This document shows positions 55,668-63,910 of a DNA stretch of 64,000 nt, in pieces; the stretch's first letter is position 1, and every line of letters starts with the position of its first letter. The DNA is from Paraburkholderia sp. D15. Its GTDB lineage: Bacteria > Pseudomonadota > Gammaproteobacteria > Burkholderiales > Burkholderiaceae. The translations under genes were made by a program, and so were the position numbers. The stretch is taken from positions 372,001 through 436,000 of the forward strand of contig NZ_CP110395.1 in NCBI RefSeq assembly GCF_029910215.1. Direction: 5' to 3'. The notes beneath the pieces are model-generated. The model was not told the DNA's origin. It did no database searches and saw only the letters and a list, made by a program, of their open reading frames with translations.

Positions 55668-56141
55668 ATGGAAGCATCCAATCTGCTGGCGGATTCAGAA
55701 CCAGTTCTGAAAGACTGGACCATGAAACGCAACTGCTCGATATCGCCGCGGCAGTTCGTATGTTTCTACATGTCGCTTGCGTTGTTCTCGTTGGCCATTG
55801 CTTTCATGCTGGTGCTGGTCGGCGCGTGGCTGGTGTTGCCGTTCACCGGTATCGAATTGCTGGCGGTGGGTATCGCGTTTGCCATATATGCGCGTCATGC
55901 TGTCGATTACGAGCGCATCCGGTTGTTTCCGAACCGGCTCGTGATCGAACAGGTGAGCGCCGAGCAGCTCACGCAGTTCGAATTCAATCCGCGGTGGGTG
56001 CGGATCGAGCCGGGCGCAACGCCGCGTGACCAGATCAAACTGGTCTCGCGCGGCCAGACGATCATGATCGGGCAACACCTCGCGCAGTATCGGCGCGCGC
56101 AGTTCGCAGGCGAATTGCGTATGTGGCTCACGCGTTGTTAG
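55668..56141 (+). CDS. DUF2244 domain-containing membrane protein
   Basis: A 157-residue protein with two membrane helices (about residues 33-55 and 58-76) and a soluble C-terminal domain (ERIRLFPNRLVIEQVSAEQL, WVRIEP, IKLVSRGQTIMIGQHL). This matches DUF2244, often next to cox genes and suspected in oxidase assembly. The ATG at 55668 has GGGAGG 4 bases upstream. It is the first gene after the strong promoter and precedes coxB by 90 bases. Confidence 0.8.
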   Translation: MEASNLLADSEPVLKDWTMKRNCSISPRQFVCFYMSLALFSLAIAFMLVLVGAWLVLPFTGIELLAVGIAFAIYARHAVDYERIRLFPNRLVIEQVSAEQLTQFEFNPRWVRIEPGATPRDQIKLVSRGQTIMIGQHLAQYRRAQFAGELRMWLTRC

Positions 56142-56231
56142 ATGCGTTGAGACGCGCGGCGTTCAAGGGGAGCGCGAGCCAGCCTGTCGGCGGGGTCGAG
56201 GGTTTGAATGGAAATTTTGGGTAAGGAAGCT

Positions 56232-57851
56232 ATGAAAACAATCAAGCGAGCCCTCATGGGTGTGCTGGCGACGAGCGGTCTGCTTTTCGCCGGTGCGGCC
56301 CTGGCAGTGGGCGATGTCCCGGGCGGCCCTGCCGTCAACGAGATCAATCTCCAGCCGCCTGCGACGAAAATCGCTGAGGAGCTTTTCAGCCTCCACATGT
56401 TCATGCTGGTTCTTTGCCTGGTGATCTTCGTCGGCGTGTTCGGCGTGATGTTCTATTCGATTTTCGCGCACCGCAAATCGAAAGGTCACAAGGCATCTAA
56501 TTTCCACGAAAGCACCACGGTCGAAATCATCTGGACGATCGTGCCGTTCATCATCGTCGTGTTGATGGCGCTCCCGGCCACCAAGACCGTCGTTGCGATG
56601 AAGGACACCACGAATGCCGACGTCACCATCAAGGTCACCGGCTATCAGTGGAAGTGGGGCTACGACTACGTGAAGGGTCCGGGCGAAGGCATCAGCTTCC
56701 TGTCCACGCTGGCTACGCCGCGCGCGCAGACCGATGGCCGCGAACCGATTTCCACCACGTATCTGCAGGAAGTCGACAACCCGCTGGTCGTTCCGGTCGG
56801 CAAGAAGATCCGCATCATCACCACCGCGAACGACGTGGTCCACTCCTGGTACGTGCCGGCTTTCGGCGTGAAGCAGGACGCGATTCCGGGTTTCGTGCGC
56901 GACACGTGGTTCAAGGCTGAGAAGACCGGCACGTTCCGCGGCTTCTGTACCGAACTTTGCGGCAAGGAACACGCGTTCATGCCGGTCGTGGTCGAGGTGC
57001 TCTCCACCGACGACTACGCGAAGTGGGTCGACACGCAAAAAGCGAAAATGGCCGCCGGCCAGGACGATCCGAACAAGACCTACACGATGGCCGAGCTGAT
57101 GGAGCGCGGCGGCAAGGTGTACGCGTCGAACTGCGCGGTGTGCCACCAGCCGACCGGCAAGGGCGCGGGCGCATTCCCGGCGCTCGACGGCAGCAAGGTC
57201 GCCAATGGCCCGATCGCCGAACACGTCAGCATCGTGCTGAAGGGCAAGGCGGCCATGCCTTCCTGGGCGCCGACCTTGAACGACGTCGAAATCGCCTCGG
57301 TGATCACGTTCGAACGTAACTCGTGGGGCAACCACACCGGCGATATTCTCCAGCCGAAGCAGGTGGCCGACGCCCGTAACGGCAAAATGCCGGAAGGCGG
57401 CAACCACGTAGCCGACGCGGGCGCGGCAGCCAGCGGCGCCGAAGCGGCTTCGGGCGCGGCGGCGGCATCGGGCGCGGCTTCCGGCGCGGACGCGGCGGCA
57501 GCAGCTTCTTCCGACACTGCAGCGGGCACGCAAGCCGCGCTGCCGGCCAGCATTTACTTCGACACCGGCAAGAGCACGCTGCCGGCCGACGCGAAAGCGG
57601 CGGTCGACGCGGCCGCCGCCTACGCGAAGGCCCACCCGGATGCGAAATTCACGCTGTCGGGCTTCACCGACGCCACCGGTTCCGCCGATGTCAACGCGAA
57701 GCTCGCGAAGACTCGCGCGGAAGCCGTGCGCGACGCGCTGAAGGCAGCGGGCATTGCCGAAGACCACATTATTTTAAAGAAGCCGGAAACGATCACGGGC
57801 GGCAGCGACGCGAAAGAAGCCCGGCGTGTTCAAATCAGTCCGGCCGCCTGA
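56232..57851 (+). CDS. coxB: Cytochrome c oxidase subunit II with cytochrome c and OmpA-like domains
   Basis: A 539-residue protein joining three domains. Residues about 1-110 carry a signal peptide and two membrane helices. The CuA domain (about 120-270) has HSWYVPAFG and CTELCGKEHAFM, giving the C-x3-C-x3-H-x2-M copper ligands. A cytochrome c domain follows with CAVCH near residue 300. After an Ala-rich linker (about 395-436) comes an OmpA-like domain (IYFDTGKSTLPADAK, LSGFTDATGSADVNAKLAKTRAEAV). The last may bind peptidoglycan. ATG 56232 is chosen for the AAGGAAG ribosome binding site; 56208 is an alternative. Confidence 0.95.
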   Translation: MKTIKRALMGVLATSGLLFAGAALAVGDVPGGPAVNEINLQPPATKIAEELFSLHMFMLVLCLVIFVGVFGVMFYSIFAHRKSKGHKASNFHESTTVEIIWTIVPFIIVVLMALPATKTVVAMKDTTNADVTIKVTGYQWKWGYDYVKGPGEGISFLSTLATPRAQTDGREPISTTYLQEVDNPLVVPVGKKIRIITTANDVVHSWYVPAFGVKQDAIPGFVRDTWFKAEKTGTFRGFCTELCGKEHAFMPVVVEVLSTDDYAKWVDTQKAKMAAGQDDPNKTYTMAELMERGGKVYASNCAVCHQPTGKGAGAFPALDGSKVANGPIAEHVSIVLKGKAAMPSWAPTLNDVEIASVITFERNSWGNHTGDILQPKQVADARNGKMPEGGNHVADAGAAASGAEAASGAAAASGAASGADAAAAASSDTAAGTQAALPASIYFDTGKSTLPADAKAAVDAAAAYAKAHPDAKFTLSGFTDATGSADVNAKLAKTRAEAVRDALKAAGIAEDHIILKKPETITGGSDAKEARRVQISPAA

Positions 57852-57895
57852 CGTGTTCATGGTCAGCACCGCAGTATTCGCTTTAGGAGATAGTC

Positions 57896-59509
57896 ATGTC
57901 TAGCATCGGACACGATGTAGTCGCAGGCCACGAGCACGTGCACGGCGACCATGCCCACGAAACGCCGCACGGCTGGCGTCGTTGGCTGTTCGCAACCAAT
58001 CACAAGGACATCGGTACGCTGTACCTGATCTTCTCGTTCACCATGTTCCTCTCCGGGGGCGTGATGGCGCTGATGATCCGTGCCGAACTGTTCGAACCGG
58101 GTCTGCAGATCATGCGGCCCGAGTTCTTCAATCAGCTCACCACGATGCACGGGCTGATCATGGTGTTCGGCGCGATCATGCCGGCCTTCGTCGGCTTCGC
58201 GAACTGGATGGTGCCGCTGCAGATCGGCGCATCGGACATGGCGTTCGCGCGCATGAACAACTTCAGCTTCTGGCTGCTGCCGGTGGCCGCGGTGCTGCTG
58301 GTCGGTTCGTTCTTCGCGCCGGGTGGCGCGACCGCCGCCGGCTGGACGCTGTACGCGCCGCTCTCCACGCAGATGGGCCCGGGCATGGACTTCGCGATTT
58401 TCGCGGTCCACTTGATGGGTGCTTCGTCGATCATGGGCGGGATCAACATCGTCGTGACGATCCTGAACATGCGCGCGCCCGGCCTCACGCTGATGAAGAT
58501 GCCGATGTTCGTCTGGACGTGGCTGATCACCGCGTACCTGCTGATCGCCGTGATGCCGGTTCTGGCGGGAGCGATCACCATGGTGCTGTTCGATCGCCAT
58601 TTCGGCACGTCGTTCTTCAACGCGGCAGGCGGCGGCGACCCGGTCATGTACCAGCACATCTTCTGGTTCTTCGGGCACCCCGAGGTGTACATCATGATCT
58701 TGCCGGCGTTCGGGATCGTGTCGCAGGTGATTCCGGCGTTCTCGCGCAAGCCGCTGTTCGGCTATAGCTCGATGGTGTACGCCACGTCGTCGATCGCGAT
58801 TCTGTCGTTCATGGTGTGGGCGCACCACATGTTCGCCACCGGCATGCCGGTGACGGGCCAGCTGTTCTTCATGTACGCGACGATGCTGATCGCCGTGCCG
58901 ACGGGCGTGAAGGTGTTCAACTGGGTCGCGACGATGTGGCGCGGTTCGCTGAGCTTCGAAACACCCATGCTGTTCGCGGTCGGCTTCCTGATCGTGTTCA
59001 CGTTCGGCGGTCTCTCGGGTCTGATGCTGGCCATGGCGCCGCTCGACATCCAGTATCACGGGACTTACTTCGTGGTCGCGCACTTCCACTATGTGCTGGT
59101 GGCCGGTTCGCTGTTCGCGCTGTTCTCCGGCTGGTACTACTGGGCGCCGAAGTGGACCGGCTGGATGTACAACGAAACGCGCGGCAAGATCCACTTCTGG
59201 GCGTCGATGTTCTTCTTCAACCTCGCGTTCCTGCCGATGCACTTCGTCGGTCTCGCAGGCATGCCGCGTCGTTACGCCGACTACCCGGCGCAGTTCACGG
59301 ACTGGAACCAGGTGATCTCGATCGGCGCATTCGGCTTCGGTCTGGCGCAGGTGTACTTCCTGTTCGCCGTGGCGCTGCCCGCCTATCGCGGCGGCGGTGA
59401 ACTCGAGAAAGCCAGCGACAAGCCGTGGGACGGCGCAACGGGCCTCGAATGGACCGTGCCGAGCCCGGCTCCGTTCCACACGTTCGAAAACCCGCCGACC
59501 GTCGAATAA
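57896..59509 (+). CDS. ctaD: Cytochrome c oxidase subunit I
   Basis: A 537-residue haem-copper oxidase core subunit with 12 helices. Haem and CuB ligands are visible: TTMHGLIMVFG, WFFGHPEVYI (cross-linked His-Tyr, FGHPEVY), ATGMPV-type channel residues and HFHYVLVAG. It reduces oxygen to water with subunits II and III. GGAG lies upstream of the ATG. It is 44 bases after coxB. Confidence 0.97.
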   Translation: MSSIGHDVVAGHEHVHGDHAHETPHGWRRWLFATNHKDIGTLYLIFSFTMFLSGGVMALMIRAELFEPGLQIMRPEFFNQLTTMHGLIMVFGAIMPAFVGFANWMVPLQIGASDMAFARMNNFSFWLLPVAAVLLVGSFFAPGGATAAGWTLYAPLSTQMGPGMDFAIFAVHLMGASSIMGGINIVVTILNMRAPGLTLMKMPMFVWTWLITAYLLIAVMPVLAGAITMVLFDRHFGTSFFNAAGGGDPVMYQHIFWFFGHPEVYIMILPAFGIVSQVIPAFSRKPLFGYSSMVYATSSIAILSFMVWAHHMFATGMPVTGQLFFMYATMLIAVPTGVKVFNWVATMWRGSLSFETPMLFAVGFLIVFTFGGLSGLMLAMAPLDIQYHGTYFVVAHFHYVLVAGSLFALFSGWYYWAPKWTGWMYNETRGKIHFWASMFFFNLAFLPMHFVGLAGMPRRYADYPAQFTDWNQVISIGAFGFGLAQVYFLFAVALPAYRGGGELEKASDKPWDGATGLEWTVPSPAPFHTFENPPTVE

Positions 59510-59635
59510 GACGGCATGGGGGAGGCAACCGGTTTCTGCTGCGCGGCGCGCTTGTTTCAGTGATGGCCGCGCGCGGAACCGGGGCAGTCTGAGCGGCTGC
59601 CACCGTAGTCACAAAAGTATTCAGACAAAGCGAGC

Positions 59636-59770
59636 ATGACGCGCAATCCACAGGAAAGACGTACGCCGGAGCAGATTCGAGCGGGCAACAGGCGGATTGG
59701 CTGGGTGATGTTCGCGATCGCCGCGGTCTTTTTCGCTAGCGTCATCATCAAGCAGCGATTTTTCACCTGA
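59636..59770 (+). CDS. Cytochrome oxidase small assembly protein (44 residues)
   Basis: A short gene with a basic N-terminal tail (MTRNPQERRTPEQIRAGNRR) and one membrane helix (GWVMFAIAAVFFASVIII-like; key residues IGWVMFAIAAVFF), ending KQRFFT. This fits the small assembly protein found between ctaD and ctaG in Burkholderiales. It precedes ctaG by 42 bases. Its function in oxidase assembly is inferred from position. Confidence 0.75.
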   Translation: MTRNPQERRTPEQIRAGNRRIGWVMFAIAAVFFASVIIKQRFFT

Positions 59771-59812
59771 CGCGGCCGCGGCAGTCTGTACGCAGGTTTG
59801 TTGAGGATTGAG

Positions 59813-60460
59813 ATGTCGACGCAACCGCCGGCGCAGGCCGACCGCTCTTTTAACCGTTCGATGCTGATCAAGCTGTTCGTCGTCGCGTTGATGATGTTCG
59901 GTTTCGGTTTCGCACTGGTGCCGATGTACCGCGCGATCTGCCAGATCACCGGCATCAACAATCTCGTGCAGCGTGATGCCACGGCGCGCGAGGCGAAGAA
60001 TACGCAGGTCGACATGAGCCGCACGATTTCGATCGAGTTCGATGCGAACGCGCGCGGCCCGCTGGGTTTCAAGCCGGAGCAACGCAGTCTCGACGTGCAT
60101 CCGGGCGAAGTGACAACGGTGATGTATGAAGTCAGCAACGAACAGGCGCGCACGATTCAGGCGCAGGCCATTCCGAGCTACGCGCCGAAGCAGGCCACCG
60201 AGTACTTCAAGAAGATCGAATGCTTTTGCTTTACGCAGCAGACGTTGACGGCGAATCAGACGAAGCGGATGCCGGTGGTGTTCGTGGTCGATCCGAAGCT
60301 GCCGAAGGATGTGAAGACGATCACGCTGTCGTACACGTTTTTTGAATTGAATACGCCGGCCGCTGCGGCGCCTGGCGGTGCGTCGCCCGCGGCTAACACG
60401 GCCAACTCAGCGGCCAATTCAGCGACAAACGCGGCGGCAGCCACGGCGAATCCCGCCTGA
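59813..60460 (+). CDS. ctaG: Cytochrome c oxidase assembly protein CtaG/Cox11
   Basis: A 215-residue copper chaperone that helps build the CuB centre of subunit I. It has one N-terminal helix (residues about 14-36), then the Cox11 domain with the copper motif ECFCFTQQ near residue 132 and VVFVVDPKLP. The last 34 residues are Ala/Asn/Pro-rich and not part of the family core. ATG 59813 has GAGGATTGAG just upstream; a TTG at 59798 is in frame. Confidence 0.93.
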   Translation: MSTQPPAQADRSFNRSMLIKLFVVALMMFGFGFALVPMYRAICQITGINNLVQRDATAREAKNTQVDMSRTISIEFDANARGPLGFKPEQRSLDVHPGEVTTVMYEVSNEQARTIQAQAIPSYAPKQATEYFKKIECFCFTQQTLTANQTKRMPVVFVVDPKLPKDVKTITLSYTFFELNTPAAAAPGGASPAANTANSAANSATNAAAATANPA

Positions 60461-60494
60461 GCGCCGCCAGTCGGACGAAGGAGCGCGGCACACG

Positions 60495-60704
60495 ATGAGC
60501 GATAACGGCAGCACCCCGCGCAAGAGCAGTTTCGGTCAGTCGATGCGTGCCGTGTTCTGGTCGTTCTTCGGAGTACGCAAGCGGCGCGATCTGGAAGCGG
60601 ACGCCACGCAGTTGAATCCGCTGCATGTCGTCGCGGCGGCATTGATCGGGGCGGCGATTTTTATCGGCGTGCTGATCCTGATCGTGCGGGCGGTGGTGGG
60701 TTGA
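60495..60704 (+). CDS. DUF2970 small membrane protein
   Basis: A 69-residue protein with FGQSMRAVFWSFFGVRKRRDLEAD and one C-terminal membrane helix (VVAAALIGAAIFIGVLILIV). This matches DUF2970, found within cox clusters of betaproteobacteria. The ATG at 60495 follows ctaG by 34 bases. Confidence 0.85.
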   Translation: MSDNGSTPRKSSFGQSMRAVFWSFFGVRKRRDLEADATQLNPLHVVAAALIGAAIFIGVLILIVRAVVG

Positions 60705-60847
60705 GATTGGCGCACGCGCAGCGGACGCAACAAGGGTGAAGGGCGCGGCAGCGCCCGGGAATTAGAGTGAAGCGGTGCGGTATCGACGCGCCGCCGAGGA
60801 TACAGCCGGAGATTCCGGAACAACTGGACTGAAGTGGAGAATCAAGA

Positions 60848-61705
60848 ATGAGCGGTCAAAACGAGAGCCCGTACTACTTCGTACCGCATCCGTCGCGGCA
60901 TCCGATCAGCGCCGCTGCCGGATTGCTGGTCATGCTCGGATCGCTTGCGGCCTGGATCAACGAACACGAGCTGGCACCGATCGGCGTCGTGGTCGGCTTG
61001 TTGTGGCTGCTCTTTACGCTGTGGCACTGGTTCGGCGACGCGATTGCCGAGTCGGAAGGCGGCATGTACGGCAAGAACGTCGACAAGTCGTACCGCTGGA
61101 GCATGAGCTGGTTCATCTTTTCCGAAGTGATGTTCTTCGGTGCGTTCTTCGGCGCGCTGTTCTACGCGCGTGAAATTGCGCTGCATCAACTGGGCAGCCT
61201 CGACTACAAGCTAATCTGGCCGGACTTCTCGGCGGTGTGGCCGAACAACGGCCCGGCAGCGCTGGTGTCGACCTTCAAGTCGATGCAACCGTGGCCGGTG
61301 CCGACCATCAACACGGCGCTGCTGCTGTCCTCGGGCGCGACGCTGACGGTGTCGCACCACGCGCTGCGCGAGGATCATCGCAAGAAGGCGATCGGCTGGC
61401 TGGCGGCAACGCTGGTGCTGGGCGTCTGCTTCCTGTTCCTGCAGGCATTCGAGTATTACCACGCATATAACGAACTGAATCTGACGCTCGCTTCGGGCGT
61501 GTACGGCTCCACGTTCTTCCTGCTGACGGGCTTCCACGGTTTCCACGTGTTCCTCGGCGGCACGATGCTGGCGGTGGTGCTGGTGCGGATGATTCGCGGC
61601 CACTTCACGGCGGATCATCACTTCGCGTTCGAAGGTGCGGCGTGGTACTGGCACTTTGTGGACGTCGTGTGGCTCGGGCTGTACGTCGTCGTCTACTGGC
61701 TGTAA
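60848..61705 (+). CDS. ctaE: Cytochrome c oxidase subunit III
   Basis: A 285-residue subunit III with seven predicted helices. Signatures are YYFVPHPSRHPISAA, SWFIFSEVMFFGAFFGALF, TGFHGFHVFLGG and AAWYWHFVDVVWLGLYVVVYW. It stabilises the core oxidase. GGAG lies before the ATG. It ends the first part of the cox cluster; a terminator follows at 61836-61868. Confidence 0.96.
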   Translation: MSGQNESPYYFVPHPSRHPISAAAGLLVMLGSLAAWINEHELAPIGVVVGLLWLLFTLWHWFGDAIAESEGGMYGKNVDKSYRWSMSWFIFSEVMFFGAFFGALFYAREIALHQLGSLDYKLIWPDFSAVWPNNGPAALVSTFKSMQPWPVPTINTALLLSSGATLTVSHHALREDHRKKAIGWLAATLVLGVCFLFLQAFEYYHAYNELNLTLASGVYGSTFFLLTGFHGFHVFLGGTMLAVVLVRMIRGHFTADHHFAFEGAAWYWHFVDVVWLGLYVVVYWL

Positions 61706-61835
61706 CGCGGTCGGATAGTCTTCTGGCCCGCGCGCTTCATCCGGCGATTCGGAGCGTGTGCGGGTTCTGCGCGGTGTCTTGCAGGATAGTCCTGCAAGAT
61801 GCGGCGCACAGGCAGTCAGCAAAGCACGCAAGCGG

Positions 61836-61868
61836 CGCCGCCCTCGACCCAGTCAGGGCGGCGTTTTG
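61836..61868 (+). terminator. Rho-independent terminator of the cox cluster (after ctaE)
   Basis: CGCCGCCCT (61836-61844) pairs with AGGGCGGCG (61855-61863) around 10 bases, followed by TTTTG. Confidence 0.9.
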
Positions 61869-61962
61869 TTTGGCAGCGCGAAAATGCGGATGATGGAAGG
61901 AAAACGAGGGCGATCGAACGAGCAACCAAGCAGACAGGTGGCGGCAATTGACGGCGGCCGAA

Positions 61963-61995
61963 CGCAAACCAATGCAGCACAGCGCAAACCAATGC
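61963..61995. repeat. 13-bp direct repeat
   Basis: CGCAAACCAATGC occurs at 61963-61975 and again at 61983-61995, 20 bases apart, just downstream (minus strand) of the DUF2909 gene. The second copy also contributes to a CAGCGC/GCGCTG dyad. Confidence 0.85.
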
Positions 61996-62016
61996 GCTGC
62001 GTTTTATCCGCCGGCT

Positions 62017-62226
62017 TTAACGCCCGTACGGAATCCCGGTCGACTGAATCCAGCCCATCCAGTGTGCGAACAGGATGAACAGGAACAGCGAGATCGACAG
62101 GCCCACCCGGGTGGCGAGCGACCAGACCATCCGCTTGGTTTTGCCCTTGTCATGCATCATGAAATACAGCGCCGACACCATGCTGGCGATGATCAGGACG
62201 AAGGCGATGGGAACGAGAATGTGCAT
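62017..62226 (-). CDS. Twin transmembrane protein (DUF2909)
   Basis: A 69-residue protein with two membrane helices (IAFVLIIASMVSALYFMM near residue 7, and SISLFLFILFAHWMGW near residue 46) joined by a basic loop (HDKGKTKRMVW). This matches DUF2909, which lies beside cox assembly genes in many betaproteobacteria. It is on the opposite strand from ctaE and surf1. Function unknown. Confidence 0.85.
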   Translation of the reverse strand: MHILVPIAFVLIIASMVSALYFMMHDKGKTKRMVWSLATRVGLSISLFLFILFAHWMGWIQSTGIPYGR

Positions 62227-62352
62227 GGAACCAGCTAAAACCCGTAAGCGCAGAGGCAAGACGTTTATTATCTCACCGCACGCGGGCGTTTGCCGCAGCT
62301 TCCGGGCGATGTCCGAAGCCGCGTCGTACGGACCCAAGGCGGAGCGTACGCG

Positions 62353-63069
62353 ATGAAATTCCGCCTGATTCCCGCGTTGCTGATTCTGCTCGTGATGGCG
62401 GTCACGCTGCGGCTCGGCTTCTGGCAGCGCGATCGCGCGCATCAGAAGGAGGCGCTCGAGGCGCGTATCACGCAGTTCGAGAATGCGCCGGCGCTCACGC
62501 TGGGCAGCGCGCCGGTCGAACTGAAGGACGTCGAATTTCATCGGGTGAAAGCGCGCGGCCGGTTCGTCGCGGACAAGGTCGTGTACCTCGATAATCGTCC
62601 GTATAACGATCAGCCGGGTTTTTACGTCGTGATGCCTTTTAAACTGGCCGACGGCGGCGTCGTGCTGGTCAATCGCGGCTGGTTGCCGCGCAACATGAGC
62701 AACCGCGAGACCATTGCGCCTTACAGTACGCCGCAGGGCGATGTGGAAATCGAAGGTATCGCGCGAGCCGATGCGTCGCGCGCTTTCGAATTGGGGCAGG
62801 GTGGGTCGGCCGCGCATCAACTGATCCGGCAGAATCTCGACATCGCCGCGTATGCCGCCGAAACCGGCTTGCCGCTGCGGCCGTTCGTGATCCAGCAGTC
62901 GAGCGACGATGGCGACAAACTGGTGCGCGACTGGCCCGCGCCGGACAACGGCGTCGAACGCAATTACGGCTATATGTTCCAGTGGTGGGGCATGGCGGCC
63001 GCGGCGCTCGCGTTCGGCCTGTATGCCGCGCGCCGGGCGGCGAAGAAGGCGCCCGCGCCCAGCGCTTGA
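62353..63069 (+). CDS. surf1: SURF1-family cytochrome oxidase assembly protein
   Basis: A 238-residue protein with N- and C-terminal membrane helices (LIPALLILLVMAVTLRLGFWQ, and WWGMAAAALAFGLYAARRA) around a periplasmic domain, the SURF1 layout. Signatures are GFWQRDRA, VYLDNRPYNDQPGFYV, VLVNRGWLPR and NYGYMFQWW. It helps place haem a in subunit I. ATG 62353 has GGAG 8 bases upstream. It starts the second part of the cox assembly group. Confidence 0.93.
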   Translation: MKFRLIPALLILLVMAVTLRLGFWQRDRAHQKEALEARITQFENAPALTLGSAPVELKDVEFHRVKARGRFVADKVVYLDNRPYNDQPGFYVVMPFKLADGGVVLVNRGWLPRNMSNRETIAPYSTPQGDVEIEGIARADASRAFELGQGGSAAHQLIRQNLDIAAYAAETGLPLRPFVIQQSSDDGDKLVRDWPAPDNGVERNYGYMFQWWGMAAAALAFGLYAARRAAKKAPAPSA

Positions 63070-63225
63070 GGTAGCTTGATATCAGGCAGCAACGCGCCGC
63101 ACAGTGCATCGCCGCAGAACGCGGCGACACCTGGCGAAACGCAGCGCAGCACAGCACACGTGGCTTGCCCGACCTGTCCGAGGTCCGCAACGCAAACCGC
63201 GCAATCATTGAAGTGAGGTCCCGTA

Positions 63226-63888
63226 GTGTCGACGCAATCACCCCGTACGCCGCCAGCCGGCCAGAACGCCACGCCGCGAGCGATGCCCGGCCAACCCAAC
63301 GGCAAGGGCTCGTGGGAGCGCGGCCGCTGGGTCCTGCTGCTGCTCGCGCTCATCTGCGCGGCGCCGATCGCCGTGTCGTACTTCACGTACTACGTGATCA
63401 AGCCGGCCGGCGGCAAGACCAACTACGGCACGCTGGTCGAGCCGCAGCGGCCGATTCCGGAATCGCTGGTGGTGACCGGCGAGGACGGCAAACCGCTCAA
63501 GCTCGCATCGCTGCGCGGCCACTGGCTGATGATCTCGGTCGACAGCAGCACCTGCGACAAAGCGTGCGTCACCAAGCTCTACTTCATGCGACAAATCCGC
63601 ACAGCCCAGGGCCCGGAACGCGAGCGCGTCATGCAGGTGTGGCTGCGCACCGATGCAGGCAACGTCGCCGACGTGATACAAAAGGCGTATCCCGACACCG
63701 ACATGCTGATCGCCGATCCGGCTCAGGTGGCCGCATGGCTGCCGACCGACACCGGCACGCAGTTGACCGACCACATCTTCCTGGTCGACCCGAACGGCAA
63801 TCTGATGATGCGTTTCCCGAAAGATCCGAACCCGAGCAAGATCAAGGGCGACGTGACCAAGCTGCTCAAGTGGTCGACCATCGGTTGA
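63226..63888 (+). CDS. SCO-like/thioredoxin-fold cytochrome oxidase assembly protein
   Basis: A 220-residue protein with a Pro-rich cytoplasmic tail, one helix (residues about 36-56, VLLLLALICAAPIAVSYFTYY) and a thioredoxin-like domain. CDKAC near residue 108 and a later DHIFLVDPNGNLMMRFP resemble SCO1, whose motif is CxxxC plus His. It may deliver copper to the oxidase or act as a thiol reductase. The start is GTG 63226 with GAGG 8 bases upstream. It lies between surf1 and ctaA. Confidence 0.78.
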   Translation: MSTQSPRTPPAGQNATPRAMPGQPNGKGSWERGRWVLLLLALICAAPIAVSYFTYYVIKPAGGKTNYGTLVEPQRPIPESLVVTGEDGKPLKLASLRGHWLMISVDSSTCDKACVTKLYFMRQIRTAQGPERERVMQVWLRTDAGNVADVIQKAYPDTDMLIADPAQVAAWLPTDTGTQLTDHIFLVDPNGNLMMRFPKDPNPSKIKGDVTKLLKWSTIG

Positions 63889-63910
63889 TGCCGCAACAAA
63901 GGTAAGCAAG

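Larger units (their letters stand above)
61706..62016. other. 311-base spacer with two hairpins and a direct repeat
   Basis: No gene. TCTTGCAGGA (61777-61786) and TCCTGCAAGA (61790-61799) form a perfect dyad around TAG. A terminator lies at 61836-61868, and CGCAAACCAATGC is directly repeated at 61963-61975 and 61983-61995. Confidence 0.7.
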
